From Wuchereria bancrofti (taxonomy: Eukaryota > Nematoda > Chromadorea > Rhabditida > Onchocercidae): 64,000 nucleotides of DNA. The position numbers and the translations under genes were made by a program. Where the stretch lies: positions 10,475,251 through 10,539,250 of the forward strand of contig SSBO01000003.1 of assembly GCA_005281725.1 (NCBI GenBank). Reading direction: 5' to 3'. Positions 13,677 to 26,400 of this stretch are shown here, piece by piece. Numbering within the stretch: position 1 is the stretch's first letter; every line of letters begins with the position of its first letter. Under the pieces are notes generated by a model. The model did not search any database. It saw only the letters and a list, made by a program, of their open reading frames with translations, and was not told the origin of the DNA.

Positions 13677-14999
13677 AAAGATATGAAAAGAAATAACAAT
13701 TAAATTCTATTAATTATACAAAGTTTATGAATTTTTTTTCATTAAAATTTTATTTACAACAAAATTATTTTGTCGAAAAGAAAAAGAATGAAAGTATATA
13801 TAAAATTTTAGTAAAATCATTATTACACTATAATTTGCATAATAAATCGTTTCTTTTTTTTTTTCGAGCAAAATAGTTTTATTTTATATTTGCATTAAAT
13901 ATAAAGGAACTATTTTAATTATTTAATTCAATGAATTGCTAATTTTTCTTTCTTTCTTTTCTTTTCTTTTTTTGTTTATAAATTATGATTTGAATTTTTT
14001 GTTCGATAAAAGAAAATAATAACAATAAAAATAACACATAGTAATGCTCCAAATATTGCAATTGAAATTACAAATGCAATATTTGAGAAGCATAAACCTG
14101 CTTGATTGAATGGTAAATCCATTAATTTCTTATTATTTCGTTTCAAATTTTTGAATATATCGACAGCCTAAAATAGGTACAATTTTATTTGTTTTATATA
14201 TTTTAATTTTAAATTTTAATTCTTTTCTAAATTCAAAAGTCATAATAGTATAGAAATTATTACATAATTAAGTAAATTTTAATATTAAAAATATTTTCAA
14301 TCATAAAAGAATTGATTTTAAATTAAATTTTTTTTTTNAAAGATATGAAAAGAAATAACAATTAAATTCTATTAATTATACAAAGTTTATGAATTTTTTT
14401 TCATTAAAATTTTATTTACAACAAAATTATTTTGTCGAAAAGAAAAAGAATGAAAGTATATATAAAATTTTAGTAAAATCATTATTACACTATAATTTGC
14501 ATAATAAATCGTTTCTTTTTTTTTTTCGAGCAAAATAGTTTTATTTTATATTTGCATTAAATATAAAGGAACTATTTTAATTATTTAATTCAATGAATTG
14601 CTAATTTTTCTTTCTTTCTTTTCTTTTCTTTTTTTGTTTATAAATTATGATTTGAATTTTTTGTTCGATAAAAGAAAATAATAACAATAAAAATAACACA
14701 TAGTAATGCTCCAAATATTGCAATTGAAATTACAAATGCAATATTTGAGAAGCATAAACCTGCTTGATTGAATGGTAAATCCATTAATTTCTTATTATTT
14801 CGTTTCAAATTTTTGAATATATCGACAGCCTAAAATAGGTACAATTTTATTTGTTTTATATATTTTAATTTTAAATTTTAATTCTTTTCTAAATTCAAAA
14901 GTCATAATAGTATAGAAATTATTACATAATTAAGTAAATTTTAATATTAAAAATATTTTCAATCATAAAAGAATTGATTTTAAATTAAATTTTTTTTTT
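13677..14999. repeat. Identical tandem duplication split by one N (likely assembly artefact)
   Basis: 13677-14337 and 14339-14999 read identically (661 bases each) with a single N at 14338 between them. Each copy contains the last exon of the second cuticlin gene (13976-14167 and 14638-14829). Exact identity in A/T-rich non-coding sequence with an N at the join points to overlapping contig ends that were concatenated. Confidence 0.85.
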
Positions 15000-17749
15000 A
15001 AATTAATACATGAAAAATCTAAATAAGTGTGTAATTTTATTTATGCATTCTAATTAGTTTTTCTTTTCTTTATATTAATACAAAAATTATCTTATAATTT
15101 TGTTAATTTTAATATTAAAAACGATTTCAGTAGCAAAAAAATAATATTTNTTTTTAAATTAATACATGAAAAATCTAAATAAGTGTGTAATTTTATTTAT
15201 GCATTCTAATTAGTTTTTCTTTTCTTTATATTAATACAAAAATTATCTTATAATTTTGTTAATTTTAATATTAAAAACGATTTCAGTAGCAAAAAAATAA
15301 TATTTTAAATTAATTCATGAAAAACAAGAATAGATTACTTAACTTATTTTAAAGAAAAAAATAAATAAATATTTTAAATTAATGTATAAAAAAACAAGAA
15401 TAGACATTATTATTTAACAAAATATGATAATTAATGAATAAATAGATTGATCATTGATCTAATAAACAAAATTAGTTGTTATCATTATGATAAGCTTATC
15501 AATAATATATTTTCATTTCTATTATAAATATTAAACTTAATTTACAATGTTAGTTTTACTTACCGTTTCATCCATTATTTCTAATGCCGTCATTTCCGTT
15601 CTTACGTCCAATGTATTAGCCGAATCGTACCAAGCGTTTGTGTCACGTCGTTTTCTGGCTGTTTGACGTTGAGTAGCACCAAAACCTTCTGGCTCAGAAC
15701 ATTGTGGCCGAGGACATTCACTATTTGGCTCTTTTATTGTTATTGATATTTGACATTGATAGAAGAGTTCTGAACGATCTGCATATTTATACACGTGAGC
15801 TTCTTGTCCAGCCATTAAATCTAAAATTAAAAATTAATCAATTAAAAAATGTAATTTTACAAATATATTTGAATGAAATTATATTCAAAATTTAAATTGT
15901 TAATTTAAATTTTACAAATGAAATATGAATGAATATAAAAGTTTCAAAAATGATTAATAATATATTGAACAAATTTGAAAAAATTCTTTTGTTTTTTTTT
16001 TCTTTTTAAACTTATAATAAAGAATTTTGAATTGAAAATTATACCAGTTGGATATTCCAAATTATTTAGAAGATAACGATCTAAAGCACATCCTTCTTCA
16101 TTAATTAAATTAATGGTATCACCATTACCATCATCAACAAAACAGGAATGTACCAAAGCACAGAATGTATCAACTGTTTCCGAATCACATGTCCATTTAT
16201 GATAAACCGGTTGTCCAATACTAGCGTACTGGACAGGTTGTCCGTCTGGACCACCATCCAGAATCTAAATCATATTTGATAATTACCAAAAAAAAAAAAA
16301 AAAAACGAAAGAAAAATTTTGAAATATAAAATGTCATTTGCAATTTTAAATACTCTCATTAAGATCATTCAAATTAAAAAATTTTAAAGGTGTGCTGGAC
16401 AGGTTGTCCAGTTGGACCACCATCCAGAATCTAAATCATATTTGATAATTTCGTGGAAAAGAAAACGAAAGAAAAAATTTTGAAATCTAAAATGTCATTC
16501 GCAATTTTAAATACTCTCATTAATAAGTCAATTATTTATATGTCAATCATTCAAATTCGAAAAAAAAAGAAAGAATAAAAAATAAAAATAAAAGAAATAA
16601 ATATCATTTCATATCAATTATTTATAAATTGAACTAAAAACTATGCCATTTTAATTATTTATAAATCAATTAAAAAATTTTAAAAAGTTAGAATTAAACT
16701 TTTTAATTGAAATTATAAATAATAATATATTATTTAAAATAAAATTTTATATCATAGTGTAAACAAAAAAAAAAAAAAATAAAAATGTATATAATTTGAA
16801 AATGAATTTGTAAAATTTACCTCATATCGACAAATAGGCAGTGGTATTGGTTGTGTTGCAAATGCGCTTGTCATTTCAGAAACTTCAATTTGTGTGCTAA
16901 CAGTCTTATCAGCTTCCATATAAAAGCATTGTAATCGATAAGTTCGATCAACTTTTGTTATAAATTGTGGATGAAATGTAATTACCACAACAGCTGTGAC
17001 AAATATTCCACGTGGATTTAACGAACGTGTACGTGCTACATTACATGAATCAAACGGTAATGTTATTCCGGCTACCTGACGTCCACTTTCATCACTACGA
17101 CATTCCTGACTACTATATAATCCTTTAGCATATACATGTCCTGAAATAAATAATTTTATTAGTTCATTTTTTTATTTTTAATTTTTTAAATTTATAACTA
17201 ATTTATGATTTTTCTTTTTTTATTAATTACTATTCAAGATTATACTTTTTCCATCTTTTAAAATTATGACTAATTATGATTTTTCTTTTTTTATTAATTA
17301 CTATTCAACATTACACTTTTCTTTTTTTTTTATTTTTTAAATTTATAACTAGTTTATGATTTTGTTCTTAAATTATCGTTATGTAAGATTATAATTGTAT
17401 TAATTTTCTTACATTCATAATTATCTCGCAAATTCATTTGGATTATCTATGATAAACTATTTTCTAATCATTAAAATTACATAAAATATTATATTTTTGA
17501 AAATTAATAATCAAAACAATAAAATAATTATGCAACAAAAATAAATAAATAAATAAAAGAGTTATAAAAAAATTGTTAAATAAGAAAGAAATTACCTTCA
17601 AAAGGATTACGCGTATTAAAATTGATAGTAATAGCCGTTGAACCACATTCAATTTCAGGTTCACCTTCGACACCATTATCAATTGGAATAGCATTAATAC
17701 TAGCTATTATCATATATGATAAAAATGAGCAAATTTGCATATGCGACAT
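14638..17749 (-). CDS. Cuticlin (CUT-1-like ZP-domain cuticle protein), gene 2
   Basis: Tandem paralogue of the gene at 1422..3479. Exons: 17596-17749, 16821-17140, 16045-16264, 15564-15820, 14638-14829 (380 aa). The last exon has an apparently identical second copy at 13976-14167, probably an assembly duplicate. Exons 2 and 3 have the same lengths (320 and 220) and all phases match gene 1. The order is signal peptide (to about residue 20), ZP domain (about 33-273), furin-like site RKRR at 287-290, a spacer, and a transmembrane helix at about 347-370. The ZP region closely matches gene 1, while the region after KEPNSEC, the cleavage site and the TM/tail are quite different. The start ATG at 17749 opens a hydrophobic leader; a second ATG four codons in (MQICSFL) is possible. 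Intron 2 contains a diverged duplicate of the start of exon 3. Confidence 0.92.
14995..15305. repeat. Second N-split tandem duplication (155 bases each)
   Basis: 14995-15149 and 15151-15305 read identically around the N at 15150. This is the same signature as the neighbouring 661-base duplication, and it lies wholly inside the last intron of the second cuticlin gene. Confidence 0.85.
16229..16524. repeat. Diverged local duplication copying the 5' end of cuticlin-2 exon 3
   Basis: 16229-16362 and 16395-16524 are similar but not identical (offset 166). The segment includes the first ~36 bases of exon 3 and adjoining intron. The upstream copy keeps a usable-looking acceptor; read from 16430 on the minus strand it gives ILDGGPTGQPVQ and then stops six residues later. 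Divergence shows a real duplication rather than an assembly error. Confidence 0.8.
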
Positions 17750-17770
17750 TTTACCTTTTGCTTCTTTCTT

Positions 17771-18148
17771 CCTAATTTCTTATCAATGATAATGATGAAA
17801 ATAATTGGAATAATAGAATTTGCAAAATGATCAATTTGAAATTGCAACAAATTGAATTACTGCTGATCAATTTTAATGATCTAAAAAAAAAGGAGGAAAA
17901 AAATTATCACTTGAAATTAACAATAAAAATTATTCATTCACTTATGCATAAAAGTATAGCCTGATTTCTTATCAATGATAATGATGAAAATAATTTGGAA
18001 TAATAGAACTTGCAAAATGATCAATTTGAAATTGTAACAAATTGAATTACTGCTGATCAATTTTGATGATCTAAAAAAAGAAGGAAAAAAATTGTCACCT
18101 GAAATTAACAATAAAAATTATTCATTCATTTATGCATAAAAGTATAAA
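17771..18148. repeat. 189-bp direct duplication upstream of cuticlin gene 2
   Basis: 17771-17959 and 17960-18148 are near-identical head-to-tail copies with scattered substitutions and small indels. The duplication starts about 22 bases upstream of the ATG at 17749, so it doubles the likely promoter or 5' leader region. Confidence 0.85.
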
Positions 18149-19803
18149 TAAAGAGACGGAAGAACGTATACTACTCAAATTTTATGATCAAAATTTTGAA
18201 ATTTAATGAAAAATAGCAATATATAGGTGCAGGATGAGGTGTCATTGTCTTGTAAATATGAAAAAGGATGTAAGAATAAAAGAGATGATAAAGAGGTAAA
18301 AGTGATGAATGTGAAAGAATGAATGAAAAGAGGGAATGATGTTGATGATTGGAATTTTATAGATTTGTACGGTAATGATTAAAAAGATTTGGTATGAAAA
18401 ATGTGATATCGACCTAAATTAGACATCAAAGATTATAGACTATTTCATATCCTTACCTATTCAATCATGAAAAGAAATCAGAAAAGGCGAAAGTTTGATA
18501 ATACGGATTAAACTATTCCCTTAGGATATATCAAATCTTTTCAATACCACATTTTATGACAAAATATTTTATCAAAATTTAAGTTCCTATTTATTATTGC
18601 TTGACCTTTTTGATGTCTTTTATGAATGATATGAATAATTCTAATAAATTTCATCGCATAAATTTTTCATCACATCCATTCATCATTGTTTATTAAAACA
18701 TTTCAATTCCTGTTTTGAAAGAATGGTAAATGATAATGAAAATTGTATCATATTTTCTCGCACTGTTAAAATGTTTTGAAAAATTAAATTTACCAATTAT
18801 AAACAACCATGGAAATAATGGATAATATTTTAATGAATAGATATTGTTTTTAATGTTTGAAAAAGTGTATAATACTTAATTTATCAATTATGAACAATTA
18901 TGAAAATAATGAATAGTATTTTAATGAATCTTTTTTTCCCTTTTTTTTGCGGCAGGCTTTTTTTGTATTTATATTTTAAAATAATTCACAATTTAATAAA
19001 TGTTTTTTTATGTATTTATATTTTAGTCAAAATTTATTCATACATTAAGAAAAAAAAAGCAAACAAAATTATCAAATGAAATTGATGAAATAATTATTGA
19101 AACGCATTGGATTAGAAAAAAGAATAAATAAATAAAAGAATTGAGAAAAAAAGTTAGCTTTAAAAGTATTGCATTTATTGAGGTTTGCAATTTTTTATAT
19201 TATCAATAAATTGCATGAAGTAAATGATTTAAATTTGATTTTCTATTTTTTTTTTTTTGTTTTCGTTTTTTATTAAATAATTATTTATTCAACTGTGTAT
19301 ATGATTGTTAGTAGTCGTTTAGTCATATTTCAAACATAGTTTTGAATGTTTTGTTCACATTAATTACATTAATTTCATCTTTTTTCTTTTGTTTCATAAA
19401 AATGTACTTTTTTTTTGAAATATTTCAGTATTTTCATTTATTAGAAAAATTGAACTTTTTGTTCATTTCATATTCTCTCAATTAGCATTAATTTTTTTTC
19501 AGTATTACTAAGCAATTCAAAAAAGAAAAATTTTTTTTTTCAGTAAAAATTTCGAAATTTTATTAACCACATTAAAAAAAAAGTCGCAGAAGCTTAAAAC
19601 ATTTTTCAACGATTTATCCTTTTTTTTTTATCTCTTCCATTTCTTTTCATTAATTTTGATTTGATAAATTGATACAAACAAACATTTATATAAGCTAATT
19701 AACTTTTATACCATTTCTTTGTTAGCTACTATAATTTAATTTTAACTTTTAAATTCGAAATGATAAATTAAAATTATATAAAATTTGTCAGAGGCTACCT
19801 GGA
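18149..19803. other. Intergenic, nothing supported
   Basis: A/T-rich sequence between cuticlin gene 2 and the tRNA. I see no exon with matching splice sites and no RNA gene, only homopolymer runs. Confidence 0.5.
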
Positions 19804-19876
19804 GCCTTCCTAGCTCAGTTGGTAGAGCATCAGACTTTTAATCTGAGGGTCGTGGGTTCGAGTCCCACGGAGGGCG
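19804..19876 (+). tRNA. tRNA-Lys (anticodon UUU)
   Basis: Complete 73-base cloverleaf without an intron. The acceptor stem GCCTTCC pairs with GGAGGGC through one G-U pair. The D arm is GCTC..GAGC with AGTTGGTA in the loop. The anticodon arm TCAGA-CTTTTAA-TCTGA gives anticodon TTT. The T arm is GTGGG-TTCGAGT-CCCAC, and the discriminator is G. The internal A box (TAGCTCAGTTGG) and B box (GGTTCGAGTCC) are intact. Confidence 0.97.
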
Positions 19877-19884
19877 GCGAGGTC

Positions 19885-19888
19885 TTTT
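19885..19888 (+). terminator. Pol III T-run terminator of the tRNA-Lys gene
   Basis: TTTT lies nine bases after the mature tRNA 3' end, as expected for RNA polymerase III termination. Confidence 0.7.
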
Positions 19889-22695
19889 GTGTATGCAAAA
19901 ACGCAGGAAGCTTTCGTAATTACGTTTCAATATCGTGGCGTTTTAAAAAAATATAAATGCACAAGTACGAAATTTCAAACTAACATTTCCAGTCGCAAAG
20001 AAATTATTGATGGACTCATTTTGGAGTAAAATTTTTAATTAAAAAAACTTTTTTTCTTAAATTAATAAGAATGAATGAAATAATTTATTAATTGGATGTA
20101 TCAGTTTTTTGCTACGCTTCTGCATAAGATGGTATGTTTTGAAATAAAACAATTAAATTTGAAAAGTTTTTGAAATTGTATTAAACATGTCAAAATTTAT
20201 TGATCAGCTAATGATGGACAACAAAATTATCAGAAAAAATATTTTTTTTTTTAGACAGATGTTTTTTCACTGATTTGTAAAATTTCACTGATATTTGTAT
20301 CATATAAATTTAATTTTGAAAAATTTTTATTATGCATATGAAATTAACTTTGTTATTCAAAGTATTCATTAGTAATAGATAATTATTATTAATGAATAAT
20401 TATAAATATGTTACTATTAATAAAATATTAACAAATTATTTATTGACAAATTTGTTTGCTTTTTTCTCTTTATTTCATCAATAAAATGCTTACTTCTTTC
20501 ATACTTATATAAATTTAATTTAAAAAAAAAGTTTTTTTTATGAATGTATTAATGAATATTTGAATGCAATTAATTAAGGCGATTAATTAGTGTTTATGTT
20601 AATTTGTAATTTTGCATTATCATTGCATCTGTTAATAAAATTTAAAGTTAATAAAATTTAAATATTATGTTGTGATGCATTAATGTATCCGAAATGTCGC
20701 ATTAGTAAAAGATGACTTATAGCATTTTTAATATTTTAACGGGAAATGTATTTAATTACAAATTAAAAGAAATTTATGTGTATTTAAATGAATCATTTCA
20801 AAAATTTCTGAAATTGATAATGTTAATTGTTTGGTTGATTGATGATAATGAAGATAATAGTAGTGATGATGAAATTGATCATAATGTTAATTTTTGGATA
20901 ATGATGATGGTAATAATAACAATGTGATGATAATGATGATAAAGATAATAAAGGCGTTAATTTCTGGATTTCTAAATTGGACATTTTTGTGGAACAGGGT
21001 CATTTTATCACATACAATGATACTGATATCCGGTTCCATGCATGTGCATGTATGCATGTTTGTATGTGTGTATGTTTGTATTGTGCATTTAAAATTGTAT
21101 GTCACTGTTGAATTCTGATCAGTTTCAAAAATTAATTAAAAGATTCATTCATTCATTCATTCATTAAATTGTTCAATCTAATAACAATCATTTACTTTGA
21201 AATGATTTGAATGATCTTTAAATGAATATCCTTTAATAAATTTTCTTCCTTTTCATTCTTTAGAATAAAAAAAAAAAAATTTTTTTTTGCCCTACAAGTA
21301 AATTTCTTATGTTACAATCATTACTATTACTAATTAATAATCGCTACTACTACTATTACTACTTATTATTTACTATTACTAATACTTACTATTTATTTAT
21401 TTATTTATTTATTTATTTATTACTACCTACTAATTACAACAATAACTAGTACAACTATTTGAAAGCATTAAAGAGAAACAATAAAATTAAAAAACAATAA
21501 TAACAAATGATAAATTTTAATTTTTTAAATTATTTTAAATTTTTTCTTTTTTTTTTACATGTTAATTATCTTTCTGACCTTTTCATCCTTATCAATATAC
21601 AACGACAAGTATATATGTATATCCATTGGTATACACTAAATGTGACATTTGATATCTTTGATTGTGTCCCTTACGGCAAGAAGACTTTCACCTTATAATC
21701 TTTTATAAATGAATAAAGGGACAGAGAGAGAGAGAGAGAGAGAGGGAAAGAAAGAAAGAATTAGATTATTGCAGGCGAAAACAATAAAATTTTGTGTTTC
21801 GAAAATTAATGGAATGAGAATAAATGGAAATTAATTTAAAATTTTCTCTTTCCATTGTTTTATTTTATCAATACATTCCTAACCTCTTTCTTTTTCTTAT
21901 CATCTTATCATTCATGGTACTAAAAATTTGATCCCTTATAATATCAGATTGACCCCTTCAATAAATTATCATTATCATCTTTTATTGTACTCTTCTTCTT
22001 TTAATCTCACATAATATATTATTATTCATTAATACTTCAAAACTTATCATTTAATTGAAAAAAAAAAAGAAAGAAAAAAAATTCTTTTTTTTTTGTGATA
22101 AATTTGCACCAAAAAATTTATTATATCAAAATATCTGAAGGAAAATTTTTTAATTAAATTATCAATTATTAATAAAAACCAATGAAAAAAGAAAAATTTT
22201 TTTAGCTTACAAAAAAAGTTAAACAAATAATTATGGTTTGTATCATTTTTATTCTGCTTCTGAAATTTTTTACTTTAAAAAAAATTTTTTTCTGCTTATT
22301 AGAAGAATTTAAATGATATAGTTGTTAGAGAAATTGTTTAATTTATATAAATTCCAAATTTTACAAGTTCACATGAAAAAAATTTGTTGAAAAATGAAAA
22401 ATTTTTAATTACATATACCAAATTTTGTTTTTCATTGAAATAAAAGTTTAATGCTAATTTAAAATCATTAATATTTGCCATTTTATGCTCCAAATTACAC
22501 TCATTTCTTGAACAAAAACTTTTGGCGCAAAATGTAGCATTAGGAATAAATTTTAAATTTCTGACTTTTCGCCTTCTTTTACTTTTTTTTTCTCCGCTCT
22601 ATGACGAAATATTGAAGCAAAACATAGAAACTTTATTGCATGAAAATAAGCAGAATGAGAATGGTTGTAATTTTAAGAGTAAAAAAAATGAATTT
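19889..22695. other. Intergenic with simple repeats
   Basis: No supported gene. It contains an ATTC run (21145-21165), TAC/ACT-rich and TTTA microsatellites (about 21320-21425) and an AG run (21722-21745). Open frames around 20700-21100 overlap each other on both strands and have no splice context. Confidence 0.5.
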
Positions 22696-22785
22696 TTAAA
22701 TTGAATTAAAATCTTTACGCATATCTGGAGCGTCTATCAATGAAGATGACATTTGCGCATCTAGCACGACAATATCTTCTGTCTC
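22696..22785 (-). other. Orphan exon-like segment
   Basis: On the minus strand a good acceptor (TTTTAG) is followed by an open frame that begins ETEDIVVLDAQMSSS and stops at 22696 after 29 residues. A second frame is also open for about 22 residues (starting DRRYCRARCA). The segment is less A/T-rich than its surroundings. It lies just 3' of the Tudor gene, but the last Tudor exon offers no donor of the right phase for the ETED frame. It may be an alternative 3' exon, an exon of an unseen gene, or chance. Confidence 0.25.
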
Positions 22786-23403
22786 CTAAAATTCTAGCAA
22801 TATAAGAACTAAAAATTGCTCTACAAATGGATTAACTGAAAAAAAAAGTGTCGAATGCTTTTCAAGAAAAAAAAAAGAAAACTATCAAAAAATAATCTCA
22901 AATTTTGTTAAAATTTAAATTATATGAAAATTTTTCACAGTCCAAAAAATTTCTTTATAATTAATTATTCTGTACACCTTAAAATTTTATTAATAATCAA
23001 ATTTATGAAAAATTCACATATCATATTCAAATTAATGGAGATTAAAAAAATATATATAATAAAAAAAAATCATCAATGACAAATTTTAATTCTCAATCTG
23101 AATTATAAAAAAAGTTAGAAAGTGTAACTTTCACTCAAATTTTTAAATAAATAATAGTACATGAATAAAAGATAACAAAACGGTTGTGCAAGTAGCATCT
23201 CAATTAATAATATTTTAAAAATTAAAAAAAAAAAGGTAAAGAATAATATAAAAAATAATATAAAATTTTTGCAAGAAAAAAGCTGAATTTCTAATAAATA
23301 AATTATAAAATATAAATATTAAGAAATGAAAAGAAAATGAAATTAAGAAGAAATGAAAAGAAAAAAAAAATTTCTTTAATCTTTTGTCTCAATTGTAGTA
23401 TTA

Positions 23404-26400
23404 TCAAAATTCTAACCGATGATTGAAACTTTTGCAACGATTAGAATTCCCGCGATGAATTGAATTCTCGTAACGACTGGAATTTCCATAATAATTAGAA
23501 TTTTTACGATGACTGTAATTCCCGCGATGATCTGATTTCTCGCGATAAATAGAATCACCTCGATGATTGGGATTTTTACGGTGATTTTTATGGTGGGAAT
23601 TTCTGCGGTGATTTGATTTCTCGCAGTGGATAGAATCACCTCGATGACTGGGATTTTTATGGTGGGAATTTCCGCGATGATTTGATTTTTGGCGACGAAT
23701 AGAATCTCCTCGATGATTAGGATTTTTACGGTGATTTTTATGGTGGGAATTTCCGCGATGATTTAATTTCTCGCGACGAATAGAATCTCCTCGATGATTA
23801 GGATTTTTATGACGATTGGAGCTCTCTCGATAATTTGATTTCTCCCGGTAATTAGAATTTCCGCGGTGATTAGAATTTTCTCGATAGTTACATCCATCTG
23901 AAATTACTTTTATTGCTTGCCATTTCTTCTCTTCAAATTTTACAAAATTATATCATATAATATGTAAATGATGTTAAATAAGATTTTAGAATTTTTTAAT
24001 TTATCAAATAATCTTAATAATTTTATCATCATTAATTATACGAATTATAGAATACAATGATAATTTGATGGTAAATATATTAATATCACAATGATAAAAT
24101 AAGAAATTATAATGATAATGACAAATTGATTAGTAAATTAGTATCATAATAATAATAAGTTAACTAATTAATTAATTAATTGATGCCTTAACATCTTATT
24201 AATGATAACTTAGTATGATAAATTAATATCTGAAAAAAATTTTTCTAATAAGCAAAAATTTCGTTTTTCTTTTTCTTTTTTTCTTTAAGTAGCTAAGAGA
24301 TGATTTTATTTAATCAGTTATATGAATACATAAATTAAATTCAAAAAATCTTAATTAGTTTTGTGCAAGGTTTTTCTTTTTTAAGTTTTATGAAATAAAA
24401 TTTTTTGTTGCATAAATTTTTCTTCTTAATAGTTTATTAATGAATTAAATAAATATTATTCCTCATCACAGATTCATTTTTTTTTTTTGTATTTAAAAAA
24501 TCAATGAAATTTTGCTGTCTGATATGATTTTTATATGCCTAAAAGTTGCCTAAAACTTAATAAAACCTTTAATCTAAGCTTTAATTAATCTTTATCTTAC
24601 ATTTTAGCCTTAGCAATTATTACTTTAACAACCAAATTAATATTTCTCCTTTTCTTTTTTTTTCTCAAAAACTAATAAAATTTCAATACTACTAGAGAAA
24701 AATAAAAGAATGGTAAAGGATTATTTGAATATTGATATTCAAATAAATTTTAACTATTTCATATTCTTTCAAATTTGCAAAAAAAAAAAAAAAAAAAAAT
24801 TGGATAAGCTAAATTTGAATAATGCTTAGCTAATTTAGCTTCAATATGCTATGACCAATGGCCTCTTTTGTGCTTCTTATTAAGCCAAGAAAAAACAAAA
24901 ACGAAAATATCATTAAATCAGAATTTGAGAAAGTCTCATTATGATAAGAATAATTAATTAGCATATTAAAAAAGTCTCATTATGATAAGAAAGTTATGAT
25001 GATAAGAAATTATGATAAGAAAGTCTCATTATGATAAGAATAATTAATTAGCACATTAAATTACATAGATGATTAATTAGCATAAATGAATATGTGTTAT
25101 TTTTACCGCACTGTTGTTGATAATTCAAATTGCACATTTCAAATGATTTTGTGCTTGACGAACAATTATTCCAATTTTCTTTCTAAATTAAACTAAGTTA
25201 CAAAATAAAATTTTAAATGAAAATTAACCAATAAACTTATACTTGTTAATTTATTTGTGACATTGTAGGAAGAAAGTTTCAAATTTTGATTAATTAGAAT
25301 GAAATAATTGAAATTATCCTATCGATAATTTCAGTTATTGTAGTTTACTTCAACTAATTGAGAAATTGAGAAATGTAATAAATTAGATGAAATAATTTTA
25401 TTAGGAATCATTTTTAAATGATTTTATTAATAAAATAATTTATACTATTTATTCAAATATGGCAGAATGAATATTTTTGATAATTTAAGTATTATTATCT
25501 TTTTTACTTAAAACTTTTCACTTAAAACTTTGAATTATTTCGTTTTACTGTTTTATAATTCTAACGTTAGAAATAATTAACGTTAAAATTTTATTGACGT
25601 TCACGTTATTTGAAAATAATCTATGCGTTTACGTGTATAATAATTTTCTGCTAACCCTAATATCAATTGCTTTCCAAGTTTTTGGCCAACATAAAAATTG
25701 TCTTTCTTGTGATACTGTAAGCCGAACACGTAGTGTTGCATATCGACATAAACTTTCTTTTTGCTGCTAAATTAAAATTTAAATTATTACTTTACAATCC
25801 AAAAAAAAAAAAAAAAACTTCAAATTTTCTTTTTTACTAGATATAAAACATTTTGAAAAAGTGTTTTTATTTTATATTTCATCTTATTTCATACTTAAGT
25901 TTTAGTGAAAAAAAGAAAAGTTATAGTAAAATTAAATCTGATAATGATAATTCATTAAATCATTTAAAAAAAAAGAAAAAATATACTATTATCTTTTTAT
26001 TTTACTATTAATTCTTCATGTATAATATTAATTATGAAAGTATTATCAATGTTATCATATCACTTTTGATAATGAATCAATTAGCAATCGAAATGCTAGC
26101 GGTGGTCCATCAAATGCGATTGTTAATGGTTTAATAGTTGTGACGCTTAATTGCGTGAGACGAAATCCGAAATCAACGAGACGAACGGTTACTGTTTTTG
26201 ACGTTTTATGACATCCTTCAATAATAGCACGTGCATATGATTCAAACTAAAAGTATTAATTATATTAAAATTATTGAAATTAATAAATCAAATGTTAGCA
26301 TGAAATAAGGAAAAAGAACAGACTTACGTACGTCAAATGTAAAGTAATATAAAATTAGTAAATATGTCAAATATGTGATAAAAATAAGAGGAATATATTT

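Larger units (their letters stand above)
3480..13976. other. Long repeat-rich intergenic region between the two cuticlin genes
   Basis: About 10.5 kb without a supported gene. It holds homopolymer runs, a TTG/TTA tract (4698-5150), AAT microsatellites (5520-5572 and 13455-13492), a TTTCA tract (5700-5745), a 67-bp minisatellite (7491-8063), imperfect ATCATG-type repeats (10186-10395) and a GATAAT repeat (10915-11130). A single N is at 11326; unlike other Ns in the window it is not flanked by a visible duplication. Other open frames are translations of A/T-rich simple sequence. Confidence 0.6.

Noticed and set aside
20712..21118. Overlapping open frames on both strands around 20.7-21.1 kb
   Set aside because: They arise from GAT/AAT-rich and TGTATG-rich simple sequence and have no recognisable motif or splice sites.
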